Below are positions 34,877-44,060 of a stretch of DNA of 64,000 nt, piece after piece (the stretch's first letter is position 1; every line of letters starts with the position of its first letter). The stretch is from positions 9,103 to 73,102 of the forward strand of contig CAZDCK010000013.1 in assembly GCA_964503965.1 (NCBI GenBank), given 5' to 3'. Origin of the DNA: Eutrophocola sp964503965. GTDB lineage: Bacteria; Pseudomonadota; Gammaproteobacteria; Pseudomonadales; Pseudohongiellaceae. Both the position numbers and the translations under genes were made by a program. The notes below the pieces were generated by a model. The model was not told the origin of the DNA, did no database searches, and worked only from the letters and a program-made list of their open reading frames with translations.

Positions 34877-36388
34877 ATGAGTGAGAATGAACAGCAGGGC
34901 AGTGCAGGCAGCGATAATACTGATGACAATCGGTTAATTACCCAGCGCCGTGAAAAGCTCAATGCTATCCGTGAAAAACGCAACCCGTTTCCCAATGACT
35001 TCAGGCGCTCTGATTACGCGGCAGATCTGCAGGCTTCTCATGGTGACAAAGACAAGGAGACGCTTGCCGACGCAGGTATTCCTGCGACGGTGGCAGGACG
35101 CATCATTCGTCTGCGTGGACCGTTTATTGTAATCCAGGATGTGAGCGGTCAGATTCAACTCTATCTGAACATCAAGGAATTTCCGGATGACGAGCGCAGT
35201 GAAATTAAAAGCTGGGACCTTGGCGATATCATCGGCTGTACAGGGAAGGTTATGCGTACTGACAAGGGAGAACTCAGTATCAGGGTTGAAAGAATTCGCT
35301 TGCTGACCAAATCCCTTCGTCCACTACCAGATAAATACAAGGGACTCACCGATACTGAAGTCAGATATCGTCAGCGTTATGTTGACTTGATTGCCAATGA
35401 GGAGTCACGACAAACCTTTACTATCCGCTCAGCAATCGTCAGTGCCATACGCGCATTTATGAATGAACGGGAATACATGGAAGTGGAAACACCCATGATG
35501 CAAGTGATTCCTGGTGGGGCAGTGGCAAGGCCTTTTATCACCTATCACAACTCCCTGGATCAGGATATGTATCTGCGGATTGCCCCGGAGCTTTTCCTGA
35601 AGAGGCTGGTGGTTGGCGGTTTTGAGCGTGTATATGAATTAAACCGTAACTTTCGTAACGAAGGCTTGTCCACTCGCCATAATCCCGAATTCACCATGCT
35701 TGAATTCTACCAGGCCTATGCAGACTACAATGACCTGATCAATATGACCGAGGAAATGCTGCGATCCATTGCACTGAATGTCCTGGGCAGCGGCCAGGTT
35801 ATCTATCAGGGCGTCGAACTGGATTTTGAAAAACCATTTGCCCGTGTCAGCCTGACCGGAGCAATCCTGGAGAAGATGACGGACGTCACTGCTGAACAGT
35901 TATCAGATTACGAGAGTGTCAAAAAGATAGCCGAGGATATTGGCATTGAGGTCAAACCGAATTGGGGTAAAGGAAAAATCCAGCTGGAAATTTTTGAGGC
36001 TCGTGTTGAAGAGTCACTGGAACAACCGACATTCATCACGCAATTCCCCACGGAGGTATCGCCTCTGGCGCGCAGGAATGATGACAATCCGGAGATCAGT
36101 GATCGTTTTGAGCTTTTCATTGCTGGTCGGGAAATCGCCAATGGATTTTCCGAGCTTAATGACTCTGAGGACCAGGCAGAACGTTTCCGGGCCCAGGTTG
36201 CCGAGAAGGAAGCCGGTGATGATGAAGCCATGCACTTCGACCAGGATTACATCACGGCCCTGGAATATGGCATGCCACCTACAGCCGGTGAGGGTATAGG
36301 GATTGATCGACTGGTGATGCTCTTCACGGACTCTCCCTCTATTCGGGACGTGCTGCTTTTCCCCCACATGCGTCCGCAGCAGGATTAA
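34877..36388 (+). CDS. lysS: Lysyl-tRNA synthetase (class II)
   Basis: Class IIb synthetase charging tRNA-Lys, whose UUU isoacceptor is encoded at 19517. From ATG 34877 it has 503 residues: an N-terminal OB-fold anticodon domain (about 60-170), motif 2 FRNEGLSTRHNPEFTMLEF near 260 and motif 3 GIGIDRLVMLFTDSPSIRDV near the end. A GTG three codons upstream is in frame but weaker. A perfect 14-bp palindrome covers its stop codon (36380-36393). Confidence 0.96.
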   Translation: MSENEQQGSAGSDNTDDNRLITQRREKLNAIREKRNPFPNDFRRSDYAADLQASHGDKDKETLADAGIPATVAGRIIRLRGPFIVIQDVSGQIQLYLNIKEFPDDERSEIKSWDLGDIIGCTGKVMRTDKGELSIRVERIRLLTKSLRPLPDKYKGLTDTEVRYRQRYVDLIANEESRQTFTIRSAIVSAIRAFMNEREYMEVETPMMQVIPGGAVARPFITYHNSLDQDMYLRIAPELFLKRLVVGGFERVYELNRNFRNEGLSTRHNPEFTMLEFYQAYADYNDLINMTEEMLRSIALNVLGSGQVIYQGVELDFEKPFARVSLTGAILEKMTDVTAEQLSDYESVKKIAEDIGIEVKPNWGKGKIQLEIFEARVEESLEQPTFITQFPTEVSPLARRNDDNPEISDRFELFIAGREIANGFSELNDSEDQAERFRAQVAEKEAGDDEAMHFDQDYITALEYGMPPTAGEGIGIDRLVMLFTDSPSIRDVLLFPHMRPQQD

Positions 36389-36401
36389 TCCTGTCACGGT
36401 G

Positions 36402-37118
36402 ATGGGAAAAAGGAGTGTTAGCGGTGAGAACAATATTCAGCTGGAAGCATCCTGGCTGAATCTGCTGAAAGAAGAGTTCGACGCAGATTATATGCGTTCA
36501 CTCAAGACTTTCCTGCAAAGGGAAAAAGCGGCTGGTAAGGAAATTTATCCGCCGGGTAATCTCATCTTCAATGCCCTTGATTCAACGCCAGTGGATAAGG
36601 TCAAAATTGTTATTCTTGGCCAGGACCCCTACCACGGTCCTGGACAGGCCCATGGTCTGTGCTTCTCTGTCCGTCCCGGTGTTGCTGTCCCCCCATCTCT
36701 TCAAAATATCTACAAGGAACTGGCGGCTGATCTGGGGATACCTCCAGCGGGTCATGGGTATCTGCAAACCTGGGCAGATCAAGGCGTGTTATTACTCAAT
36801 GCGGTGCTCACTGTTGAAAAATCCAAAGCTGCCTCGCATCAGGGAAAGGGGTGGGAGAGTTTTACTGGCAGAATCATTTCCCTGCTAAATGAGCGCCGGG
36901 AAAATCTGGTATTTATGCTGTGGGGTAGCTACGCGCAGGAAAAAGGCCGGATTATTGACCGCAACAGACATTTGGTACTGCAATCCACCCATCCCTCGCC
37001 ATTATCGGCGCATCGGGGTTTTCTCGGATGCCGTCACTTTTCACAGGCCAATGCGTATCTGCAGGAGCATGCTTTTGAAACGGTAAATTGGCGATTGCCT
37101 AAAACACCGGAAGGGTAA
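36402..37118 (+). CDS. ung: Uracil-DNA glycosylase Ung (family 1)
   Basis: Removes uracil from DNA at the start of base excision repair. The 238 residues show the water-activating loop ILGQDPYHGPGQAHGL (catalytic Asp near 67), the proline-rich VPPSLQNIYKEL loop and the minor-groove leucine loop HPSPLSAHRGF with its catalytic His. The ATG at 36402 follows an in-frame GTG at 36399; neither has a strong ribosome-binding site. It begins 13 bases after lysS and may be cotranscribed. Confidence 0.95.
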   Translation: MGKRSVSGENNIQLEASWLNLLKEEFDADYMRSLKTFLQREKAAGKEIYPPGNLIFNALDSTPVDKVKIVILGQDPYHGPGQAHGLCFSVRPGVAVPPSLQNIYKELAADLGIPPAGHGYLQTWADQGVLLLNAVLTVEKSKAASHQGKGWESFTGRIISLLNERRENLVFMLWGSYAQEKGRIIDRNRHLVLQSTHPSPLSAHRGFLGCRHFSQANAYLQEHAFETVNWRLPKTPEG

Positions 37119-37192
37119 AAAGGCATATACTAAAACAATGCCCGGTCAATGCGCTCCAGGACTAATTCCTGCTTAGCCTTCAACCCAGGGCC

Positions 37193-37549
37193 TCAATCCC
37201 CTTCGTAAATACATCCACTAGTACAGGTTTCACTGATGACCAGCCTGGACAATATCGGTAAATCCTTTTTAAGGCGCTGCCATAACCAGCGTGCAATGTT
37301 TTCACTGGTGGGATTTTCCAGCCCTGCAATCTCGTTCAGATAATAATGGTCCAGTTCACGAATGATCGGGTCTACAACGGCCGAAATTTCTGAAAAGTCG
37401 ACAATCCAGCCCAGATGCGCATCAGGTTCTCCCGAAACATGCACCTCAACACTGTAGGAATGCCCATGTAAACGGGCACACTTGTGACCTTCCGGGACAT
37501 TGGGAAGACGGTGTGCAGCTTCAAATGTAAATCGCTTGAATATATCCAT
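37193..37549 (-). CDS. queD: 6-carboxytetrahydropterin synthase QueD
   Basis: Converts 7,8-dihydroneopterin triphosphate to 6-carboxytetrahydropterin, the substrate of QueE. The 118 residues contain the three zinc His in FEAAHRLP and LHGHSYSVEV, and the catalytic Cys in HKCARLHGH. EIAGLENPTSENIARWLW is the conserved region near the active-site Glu. It stands alone on the minus strand, 18 kb from queE-queC. With them it gives preQ0 synthesis from the GTP-derived pterin. Confidence 0.94.
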   Translation of the reverse strand: MDIFKRFTFEAAHRLPNVPEGHKCARLHGHSYSVEVHVSGEPDAHLGWIVDFSEISAVVDPIIRELDHYYLNEIAGLENPTSENIARWLWQRLKKDLPILSRLVISETCTSGCIYEGD

Positions 37550-37647
37550 AATGCCTGGCCTGTATTTCGGCTCGGGATGGTAACGAGAGCCCGGTGTTAT
37601 GTACAGTGCTTTTGCATATAATAACTGAGCCTTGAAAAGAGAATCTG

Positions 37648-40038
37648 ATGCACCCGACTCAACTAGTCATAAAGTTTCTTAAGAGACTCAAATTTGAGCT
37701 GCTCAGGGGTTCGAGGTTGCCAGTCTTTCTGGGCCTGCTGGCAACCATGCTCACCATTATGATGTATGTCAGCAACCAGCCCTTTATCAGTAATTTGCTC
37801 ACTCGCATGGATAACATGGTGTTTGACCAGCGTTTCGAACTCATGCTTGAGCCCCCCCGGGAAACAGAACACAGTATTGTCGTCATTGATGTCAACCAGC
37901 GCAGCCTGGCTGAAATTGGCCAGTGGCCATGGTCCAGGCGTTTGCTGGGCCAGCTGGTTGAAAAGCTCACAGACTATGGCGCGCTAGTGATCGGGTGGGA
38001 CTTCCTGTTTCCCGAACATGAACGCAATATTACCGGGGAGTTGCGACGGGCTATTGAATCTGGTGATGGCGGTCAGTTCATTGACATAATGCCCAGGCTG
38101 AATGAACTGCAGGGAGTCCTTGATGGAGACAGGGTATTTGCGGAAAGTATGCAAATCACAGATGTGGTCCTGGGATTTTCCTTCAAGCCCAATGAGTTTT
38201 TGCAGTACGGCACTTTACCTGAGCCTATAATCCCTATTGACGACACACTTGCCAATAGTCTGGCTATTCCCAATATGCAGGGATACGAGGCGAATGTGGA
38301 TGTTCTGCAATCCGCAGCCAGGGGAGGAGGGTTTATTGATAATCTTCCTGATATTGATGGTGTTATCCGCCGATCCCCGCTGGTTTTCCGTTACCAGAAC
38401 AATCTTTATCCCTCGCTGGCACTGGACATGGCGCGTCTTTACTACTTTGAGGAAAACTTCAGCCTCGTCACGGAAGAGGTGCCGGGCACTTCACGGCGAG
38501 AGATGACCGGTATCAAGATGGGGCAAGTGTTCATCCCCACTGATGGTCTGGGACAGGTAATTGTTCCTTACATAGGTGAGTCCCAGCTCGGACAGGGTGA
38601 TACCTATCCATATATAAGCGCCATAGATGTGCTTAATGACACGCTCTCGGAAGACGATGAGAATTCATTGTTTAACAGCCTTGTATTTATTGGTTCCACG
38701 GCAACAGGATTGTACGATTTGCGCTCGACTCCCATGGAGAATATTTACCCCGGGGTTGAGGTACATGCGAACATACTCAATGCCATCCTCAAATCAGCAC
38801 CGACATTCACTGTTGACACGATAGAGGAAAATACCGGAGCCAGGTCAGGGCTTGATGCCATGATTTCCGACCTGACTGCTGCCCGTATAGATCCTTTCCC
38901 ATCCAGACCAGACTGGCAGGAAGGGGCGGTGATACTGGTCCTGTTTGTTTCCGGGTTATTCCTGTCATTTGTTTACCCCTTACTGGGACCAGCACTGTTG
39001 ATGTTGTTCAGCCTCACATTCATGCTTGGGCTAACAGCCCTGAACTTTAAACTATGGGCAGATTACAACCTGGATGTGTCTCTGGTTATCCTGCTTTTTC
39101 TGATTCTGCTGCTGACCGTGATAAACCTTGGCTACGGGTTCCTGAAGGAAGGACTCAACAAAAAGGCCATCAAGGGTATGTTTGACCAGTACGTTCCACC
39201 GGCTCATATTGATGCCATGGTTAATGATCCTGACAACTATAATTTCGAAGGTGAAAGCAAGGAACTGAGTGTACTGTTTTCCGATATCAGGAACTTCACG
39301 AGTATTTCCGAATCACTGGATGCGGCCCAGCTCAAGACCATGCTCAATGATTTTTTCACTCCAATTACAGGCATCATTTTTGATTATAACGGGACCATCG
39401 ACAAGTATGTGGGCGATATGGTGATGGCCTTCTGGGGAGCTCCGCTGGATGATCCCAATCATCGACAGCATGCTGTGCTGGCTGCACTGAAAATGCAGGA
39501 GTGTGTTGAATCCCTGAAACCGGAATTCAGGGAAAGAGGGCTTCCTGAAGTCAATATTGGGGTCGGTATCAATTCCGGGTTTATGAATGTGGGGGATATG
39601 GGATCGACTTACAGGCGTTCCTATACAGTGTTGGGTGATGCCGTAAATTTGGGTTCTCGCCTGGAAGGCATTACCAAGGTCTATGGGGCCAAAATACTTA
39701 TTGGCGAGGATACCTATGACCATCTTGAAGGATTTCTGTGCCGTCTGGTTGACAAGGTCCAGGTAAAAGGAAAGGAAGAGTCGATACGTATTTACCAGCC
39801 TCTGGGTGAAGAAAAACACATGTCCGGGGAGCTGATAGCACTGGTGGATCAATATCACAGGGCCCATGCAAAATATGTTGGGCAGGACTGGGATGAAGCT
39901 GAAAAAATGTTCCTTGCACTTAAGGAATGCGATCCGCAAACCATGCTTTATGATGTCTACCTGGAGCGTATCCCTAACCTTAGAGAGCAAATTCTTTCTC
40001 CTGACTGGGATGGCACTTTCCGTCATACCTCGAAGTAG
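37648..40038 (+). CDS. CHASE2-domain class III adenylate cyclase
   Basis: Membrane signalling enzyme of 796 residues. An N-terminal helix (about 24-44) leads to an extracytoplasmic CHASE2 sensor domain (about 50-390). Three membrane helices follow (about 427-444, 446-466, 476-497), then a cyclase domain (about 535-720). Metal-binding Asp residues are D546 (FSDIRNF) and D590 (VGDMVMAFWGAP), adenine-selecting Lys is K586 (IDKYVGD), and VLGDAVNLGSRLEG supplies D664, N667 and R671. All positions needed for catalysis are present, so it should make cAMP. The CHASE2 ligand is unknown. It stands alone between queD and two tRNAs, with no effector gene beside it. Confidence 0.93.
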   Translation: MHPTQLVIKFLKRLKFELLRGSRLPVFLGLLATMLTIMMYVSNQPFISNLLTRMDNMVFDQRFELMLEPPRETEHSIVVIDVNQRSLAEIGQWPWSRRLLGQLVEKLTDYGALVIGWDFLFPEHERNITGELRRAIESGDGGQFIDIMPRLNELQGVLDGDRVFAESMQITDVVLGFSFKPNEFLQYGTLPEPIIPIDDTLANSLAIPNMQGYEANVDVLQSAARGGGFIDNLPDIDGVIRRSPLVFRYQNNLYPSLALDMARLYYFEENFSLVTEEVPGTSRREMTGIKMGQVFIPTDGLGQVIVPYIGESQLGQGDTYPYISAIDVLNDTLSEDDENSLFNSLVFIGSTATGLYDLRSTPMENIYPGVEVHANILNAILKSAPTFTVDTIEENTGARSGLDAMISDLTAARIDPFPSRPDWQEGAVILVLFVSGLFLSFVYPLLGPALLMLFSLTFMLGLTALNFKLWADYNLDVSLVILLFLILLLTVINLGYGFLKEGLNKKAIKGMFDQYVPPAHIDAMVNDPDNYNFEGESKELSVLFSDIRNFTSISESLDAAQLKTMLNDFFTPITGIIFDYNGTIDKYVGDMVMAFWGAPLDDPNHRQHAVLAALKMQECVESLKPEFRERGLPEVNIGVGINSGFMNVGDMGSTYRRSYTVLGDAVNLGSRLEGITKVYGAKILIGEDTYDHLEGFLCRLVDKVQVKGKEESIRIYQPLGEEKHMSGELIALVDQYHRAHAKYVGQDWDEAEKMFLALKECDPQTMLYDVYLERIPNLREQILSPDWDGTFRHTSK

Positions 40039-40070
40039 GCAGCAGTTGGAAAACAACAACGCTGGAGTTA

Positions 40071-40098
40071 TTGACATGACCGGATAAGTGGGTAAAAT
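40071..40098 (+). promoter_or_regulatory. Promoter of the tRNA-Val/tRNA-Asp unit
   Basis: Consensus TTGACA (40071-40076), 16-base spacer, TAAAAT (40093-40098), 18 bases before tRNA-Val. A GC-rich GCGCAGCC discriminator-like stretch follows, as in growth-rate-controlled stable RNA promoters. Confidence 0.85.
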
Positions 40099-40116
40099 GC
40101 GCAGCCTTAGCGCTTT

Positions 40117-40192
40117 GGGTGAATAGCTCAGCTGGGAGAGCGTCGCCCTTACAAGGCGAATGTCGGGGGTTCAAGTCCCTCTTCACCCACCA
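40117..40192 (+). tRNA. tRNA-Val (anticodon UAC)
   Basis: 76-nt cloverleaf with encoded CCA: acceptor GGGTGAA/TTCACCC, anticodon stem TCGCC/GGCGA with loop CTTACAA (anticodon TAC), T arm GGGGG-TTCAAGT-CCCTC (one G-T pair). It is the first tRNA of a two-gene unit. Confidence 0.98.
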
Positions 40193-40217
40193 AAGTGCGC
40201 TATTCCAATCATTCTAT

Positions 40218-40294
40218 GGACCGGTAGTTCAGCTGGTTAGAATGCCGGCCTGTCACGCCGGAGGTCGCGGGTTCGAGTCCCGTCCGGTCCGCCA
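40218..40294 (+). tRNA. tRNA-Asp (anticodon GUC)
   Basis: 77-nt cloverleaf with encoded CCA: acceptor GGACCGG/CCGGTCC, discriminator G, anticodon stem GCCGG/CCGGC with loop CTGTCAC (anticodon GTC). It lies 25 bases after tRNA-Val and is probably cotranscribed. Discriminator G and GUC are identity elements for AspS. Confidence 0.98.
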
Positions 40295-40471
40295 TTTATT
40301 TTCCTTGCTCCTTACCCTGTTTTACGTCTTACAGCGTTTTCTGATGTGCCCCTGTTTATAGATATCAATCCTCTTCGGCTAGTGTTTGCTGATGAATTAA
40401 TTCGCCTGCTCCAGTCAACCAGTGACACTGTAGTGCGTTAACTACATGGAGACCTGTGACAGGAGGATGTG

Positions 40472-40846
40472 ATGAATAAAATTATCGCTGTAACAATATT
40501 TTTGTCCCTGTTGGTGGCATGCCGACAGGTGGATGAGTTCACCGGTAACAGGCCTATAGTAGATACCAGGGGGGTCAACCCCAAGGCTTATGAAGCTGAT
40601 CTTGACGACTGCTATGTCCTTGCTGACGATGTCCAGGCCAGTCGTAAAGTAGCAACGGCGACAACCACGGGTGCGGTCGGTGGTGGTGTTATCGGTGCGG
40701 CAGCAGGTAACAGTAATACTGCCAGGAAAGGAGCTGGTATTGGTGCAGTTACAGGGGTTTTAAGGGGAGCTGCATCAGTCATTCATGAACGTCAGCAGGT
40801 TCTCAGGAACTGCCTTGCTGGCAGGGGGTATATTGTCCTGAATTGA
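40472..40846 (+). CDS. Glycine-zipper lipoprotein, small
   Basis: Hypothetical protein of 124 residues. The signal peptide ends with the lipobox LVAC (about residue 17), so it is a lipoprotein. Residues about 62-105 form a glycine-zipper segment (GAVGGGVIGAAAGNSNTARKGAGIGAVTG, of which GGGVIGAAAG is the core) like those of Rickettsia 17-kDa antigen and OsmB-type outer-membrane lipoproteins. Two cysteines remain in the mature part and could form a disulfide. AGGAGG lies 5 bases before the ATG at 40472, a perfect ribosome-binding site. An in-frame GTG abuts it. It is probably in the outer membrane; function unknown. Confidence 0.82.
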   Translation: MNKIIAVTIFLSLLVACRQVDEFTGNRPIVDTRGVNPKAYEADLDDCYVLADDVQASRKVATATTTGAVGGGVIGAAAGNSNTARKGAGIGAVTGVLRGAASVIHERQQVLRNCLAGRGYIVLN

Positions 40847-40932
40847 AATATTGATATGAATGACCCTTAATGAACGGGATTGTTTCCTGGTATGCAGACA
40901 CTTCATAATGGTCATTTTGCCGGGATTCCGTC

Positions 40933-41835
40933 ATGCAGCTGAGTGATTTCACTTATTCCGATATTCCTGTCCAGCCAGTGTATGACCGCTTCCTGGAGGA
41001 CAATGGCGTAAGGCTCTCAATTCTCAGATTAGACCTGGTGCACCCCCTCATTTCCGGGAACAAGTGGTTCAAGCTCAAATTTAACCTGCAACAGGCCTTG
41101 GAATCGGGAAAGAAGACAATCCTGAGTTTCGGAGGAGCCTGGTCCAATCACCTCCATGCCCTAGCGCATGCCGGAGTGCTTTTCGGTTTTAACACCATAG
41201 GAATAGTAAGGGGTGAGCTCGATGGCACCCTGACACCCTGTCTGCAGGATGCTGAACGCGCAGGAATGACTCTCCAAGGTATCCCGAGGCAGCGTTATGC
41301 ACATAAAGAGGATAAGTCACTATTGGCTGACCTGGAGCAGGAACATGGTGATTTTTTCCTTGTGCCGGAGGGAGGTGCTAATAGGGCAGGTGCAGCCGGT
41401 TGTAGCGAAATCAATACCCTGTATTCCCATGACGATTTTGACTATATTTGTGTTGCCTGTGGCACTGGTACAACCCTGACGGGTTTGCTGCAAACCGCTA
41501 CCAGTCCAGTTCTGGGTTTCCAGGTGCTCAAGGGGAGTGGGTATCTGGAAAATGAGGTGCGACGCCAATTGGCCGAGTATGGGTTCGAGGCCAGAACCTC
41601 ATGGTCTGTTAATGACCAGTTCCATTTTGGTGGTTATGCACGGTCGAATTGCCAGCTTATGAAATTTATCCAGGATTTCAAAGTGTGCACTGGTATAGAA
41701 CTTGAACCTGTCTATTCAGGCAAAATGGTGTATGGCATTTATGAGCTAATCAAAAAAAGGGATTTTTTCCCACAAAATTGCAGTATACTGTTAATACATG
41801 GCGGAGGGTTGCAGGGCTTAAGAGGCTACCTTTAG
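40933..41835 (+). CDS. PLP-dependent ACC deaminase/D-cysteine desulfhydrase family protein
   Basis: Fold-type II PLP enzyme of 300 residues. The PLP lysine is in ISGNKWFKLKFN and the cofactor-binding Ser/Asn in FGGAWSNHLHALA. The glycine-rich phosphate loop is VACGTGTTLTGLL. Members act as 1-aminocyclopropane-1-carboxylate deaminases or D-cysteine desulfhydrases, and sequence alone seldom separates them. Most bacterial ones of this length are annotated as D-cysteine desulfhydrase-like. No sulfur or ethylene-related genes are adjacent. It is followed by the secreted metzincin with only 58 AT-rich bases between. Confidence 0.85.
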   Translation: MQLSDFTYSDIPVQPVYDRFLEDNGVRLSILRLDLVHPLISGNKWFKLKFNLQQALESGKKTILSFGGAWSNHLHALAHAGVLFGFNTIGIVRGELDGTLTPCLQDAERAGMTLQGIPRQRYAHKEDKSLLADLEQEHGDFFLVPEGGANRAGAAGCSEINTLYSHDDFDYICVACGTGTTLTGLLQTATSPVLGFQVLKGSGYLENEVRRQLAEYGFEARTSWSVNDQFHFGGYARSNCQLMKFIQDFKVCTGIELEPVYSGKMVYGIYELIKKRDFFPQNCSILLIHGGGLQGLRGYL

Positions 41836-41893
41836 TTTATTTTATATTTATCATATAGTTGTATTTCATATTTAAAGCTTTTTCGTGATATAG

Positions 41894-44023
41894 ATGATTG
41901 TCCATTTGTGGAGACAGGTCGCTAAAAAATTGGTCGGGCAAGCACTTTGCCTGGCTTATTTGCTGGTATGTGCTGTTTTCCCCGCTTTTGGACAGGGTGT
42001 CGTCTGGACACTGGATACATCCCTTGCAACACCCACGGGCACCCTGGATGTCGAGGCTCTTCAGACTCTTGAGGATGAGAAAAGCTTTCTGTTGAGTGTG
42101 GACGATGTTTCCCAATATACCATCAAAATTGAACAGTCCGCCCTGATGTCCAATGGAGACCGCAGCTGGCATGGTTCGATTGTTGGCACGGGGCTGGATT
42201 ATGCCTTTGTGTCGACTGTCGGCCAGAAAACCGCTCACTTCATCCTGACGTCACCCTCCGGGATCTTCCAGTTTTTTGGTACCAATACCGGGGGGAATCT
42301 CTTTTCCGGCGCCTTTAACCGGCTTGAACATGTCAGGGATGATATTCCTGATGTGGATACGATTGTCTGGGGTGAGGGGGCTCGGGACGTTTTTACGTCA
42401 ACGCCGCTTTCAATTAATCAATCAGTCTCCAGTGATACAGCTCCTATTGGCTCATGGCTAACTTTTGAGTTGACCTTCGAAAATTTCGGGTCATCGCCTT
42501 TGTCTGACCAGAACGTCGATATTTTCTTTGTTCTTGAAAATACGGAGCTTCCGGTTTTGCCTCCTGGCTGCCAGATTGCTGAATCTACCGACCTGCAGCC
42601 CGTTCTGCATTGTTTGTTGGGGGAGTTCGCCGCAGGACAGGTCAAGCAGTTGTCGTTTACCGTGAATACCTCGGAAGCATCCTATCCGCTGGTTTACAGT
42701 ACTGCAGTGGCCGGGGATTTTCGCAGCGATGTCATCGTTGAGATATTCCAGGATGTACGCAGCGACCAGGATGGCGACGGGATTTCGGATTTCAATGAAA
42801 ACCTTCTTGGCCTGGATGACACGAATGGCCTGGATGCCGAGCAGGAAAAGGAGGCCATTATAGATGTCCTGGTGGCTTACACGCCGGAGGTAGATTCGGT
42901 CTATGACGGCGAGGTAACGACCAGGATAAACCAGTTATTCAATGTTGCGAACAGGATTTTTGAAGACAGCCACACAGGCATTGTTTTACGGCCAGTGGGG
43001 ATTCATAAAATCAATTATACGCCGTCGGCGGCTCTTGAAGATGATCTGTATTCCCTGACCATTGCTGAAGGGGAGGCATTTGCAAACCTTGGACGCCGAA
43101 GAGCCCTTTTTGGCGGAGACCTTGTGGTTCTGTTTCGGACAGGGGAGGTCAATGGCCTCTGTGGTCTTGCGAATCTTGTAGGCAAAGGCACCGAGGGAGA
43201 CTTTTCAGCCCAGTACCATCGCGACTTTGCTTTTTCCGTGATCAATATTGACTGTATGGATGACAGTGTACTGGCCCATGAAGTGGGTCATAACCTTGGG
43301 CTCATTCACTCACGTCGTGAAGAATCAGGTGGTGGCACACTGCCTTCTTCCTCTGGATATGGCGTAGACACCCGCTTTGTTACCGTGATGGCGTTTCCGG
43401 ATGATTTCGATGTGGTTAACAGGCTCTACCGATTTTCAGACCCAAGTCGTTTATGTGGACCCTTTGCCTGTGGTGAGGAGGCCGATATGCCTGACACGGG
43501 TGCTGATGCTGTTGCCACGCTGAATCTGGTCAAGCATCAGGCAGCGGCCTTTTATCCATCCCAGGAAAGCAGAATCCGCAACCTGAAAGCGGTTTCCAGT
43601 AAGGAAGGCGCGGTGTCGGTCTCGTTGGGTTTGGCAGCTTATACGGGTAACAGCAATGACTTTTCAACACATGTGAACAGTGATGACAGGGTAACCCTGC
43701 GCATGAAGATAAGGCCATTACCTAGACAGCTTGGCAAACGCTTTGTGACCCATCTGGTTGCGGTTAGTGGTAATAACAGTTTCTTCCAGATTAATGAAGA
43801 GGGAGAATTTTCATCCTGGAATGGCTCATTAAATACGCTAACTCCCATGGGGGGGAGCAGGCGTTTTTCAGGGGCTGAACTGTTCGATGTGGTGGAAGTT
43901 TTGAAGCCGGGGTCCGCGAGAATAAGCGACAGTACCCTGAGACTCTTCGTTGCTTACCGTATGGTGGAAACGGGTGAACTGGTCTACGGAGCCACTCCCT
44001 ACTCACTGACTATCAGTCAATAA
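41894..44023 (+). CDS. Secreted metzincin-type zinc metalloprotease with DUF11-like and calcium-loop regions
   Basis: Large exported protein of 709 residues. A signal peptide (about 1-34) leads to an N-terminal region (about 35-165) resembling the propeptide of reprolysin-like bacterial proteases. A DUF11/CARDB-type beta domain follows (about 172-275). A calcium-binding loop DQDGDGISDFNE is at 291-302. The catalytic domain (about 320-555) contains the metzincin site HEVGHNLGLIH (H462, E463, H466, H472) and a Met-turn VMAF. The remaining 150 residues are a beta-rich tail. It is probably released to the periplasm or medium. Substrate unknown. No secretion genes adjoin it. It is convergent with the UDP-sugar dehydrogenase gene. 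Confidence 0.85.
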   Translation: MIVHLWRQVAKKLVGQALCLAYLLVCAVFPAFGQGVVWTLDTSLATPTGTLDVEALQTLEDEKSFLLSVDDVSQYTIKIEQSALMSNGDRSWHGSIVGTGLDYAFVSTVGQKTAHFILTSPSGIFQFFGTNTGGNLFSGAFNRLEHVRDDIPDVDTIVWGEGARDVFTSTPLSINQSVSSDTAPIGSWLTFELTFENFGSSPLSDQNVDIFFVLENTELPVLPPGCQIAESTDLQPVLHCLLGEFAAGQVKQLSFTVNTSEASYPLVYSTAVAGDFRSDVIVEIFQDVRSDQDGDGISDFNENLLGLDDTNGLDAEQEKEAIIDVLVAYTPEVDSVYDGEVTTRINQLFNVANRIFEDSHTGIVLRPVGIHKINYTPSAALEDDLYSLTIAEGEAFANLGRRRALFGGDLVVLFRTGEVNGLCGLANLVGKGTEGDFSAQYHRDFAFSVINIDCMDDSVLAHEVGHNLGLIHSRREESGGGTLPSSSGYGVDTRFVTVMAFPDDFDVVNRLYRFSDPSRLCGPFACGEEADMPDTGADAVATLNLVKHQAAAFYPSQESRIRNLKAVSSKEGAVSVSLGLAAYTGNSNDFSTHVNSDDRVTLRMKIRPLPRQLGKRFVTHLVAVSGNNSFFQINEEGEFSSWNGSLNTLTPMGGSRRFSGAELFDVVEVLKPGSARISDSTLRLFVAYRMVETGELVYGATPYSLTISQ

Positions 44024-44060
44024 GTCTGGTATTTGGAAGAAATGCACCTGTAAAAAGATC

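Noticed and set aside
39313..40077. A 254-codon minus-strand frame opposite the cyclase domain
   Set aside because: Antisense to a clear catalytic domain and without recognisable motifs.
40119..40361. An 80-codon plus-strand frame
   Set aside because: It runs through tRNA-Val and tRNA-Asp.
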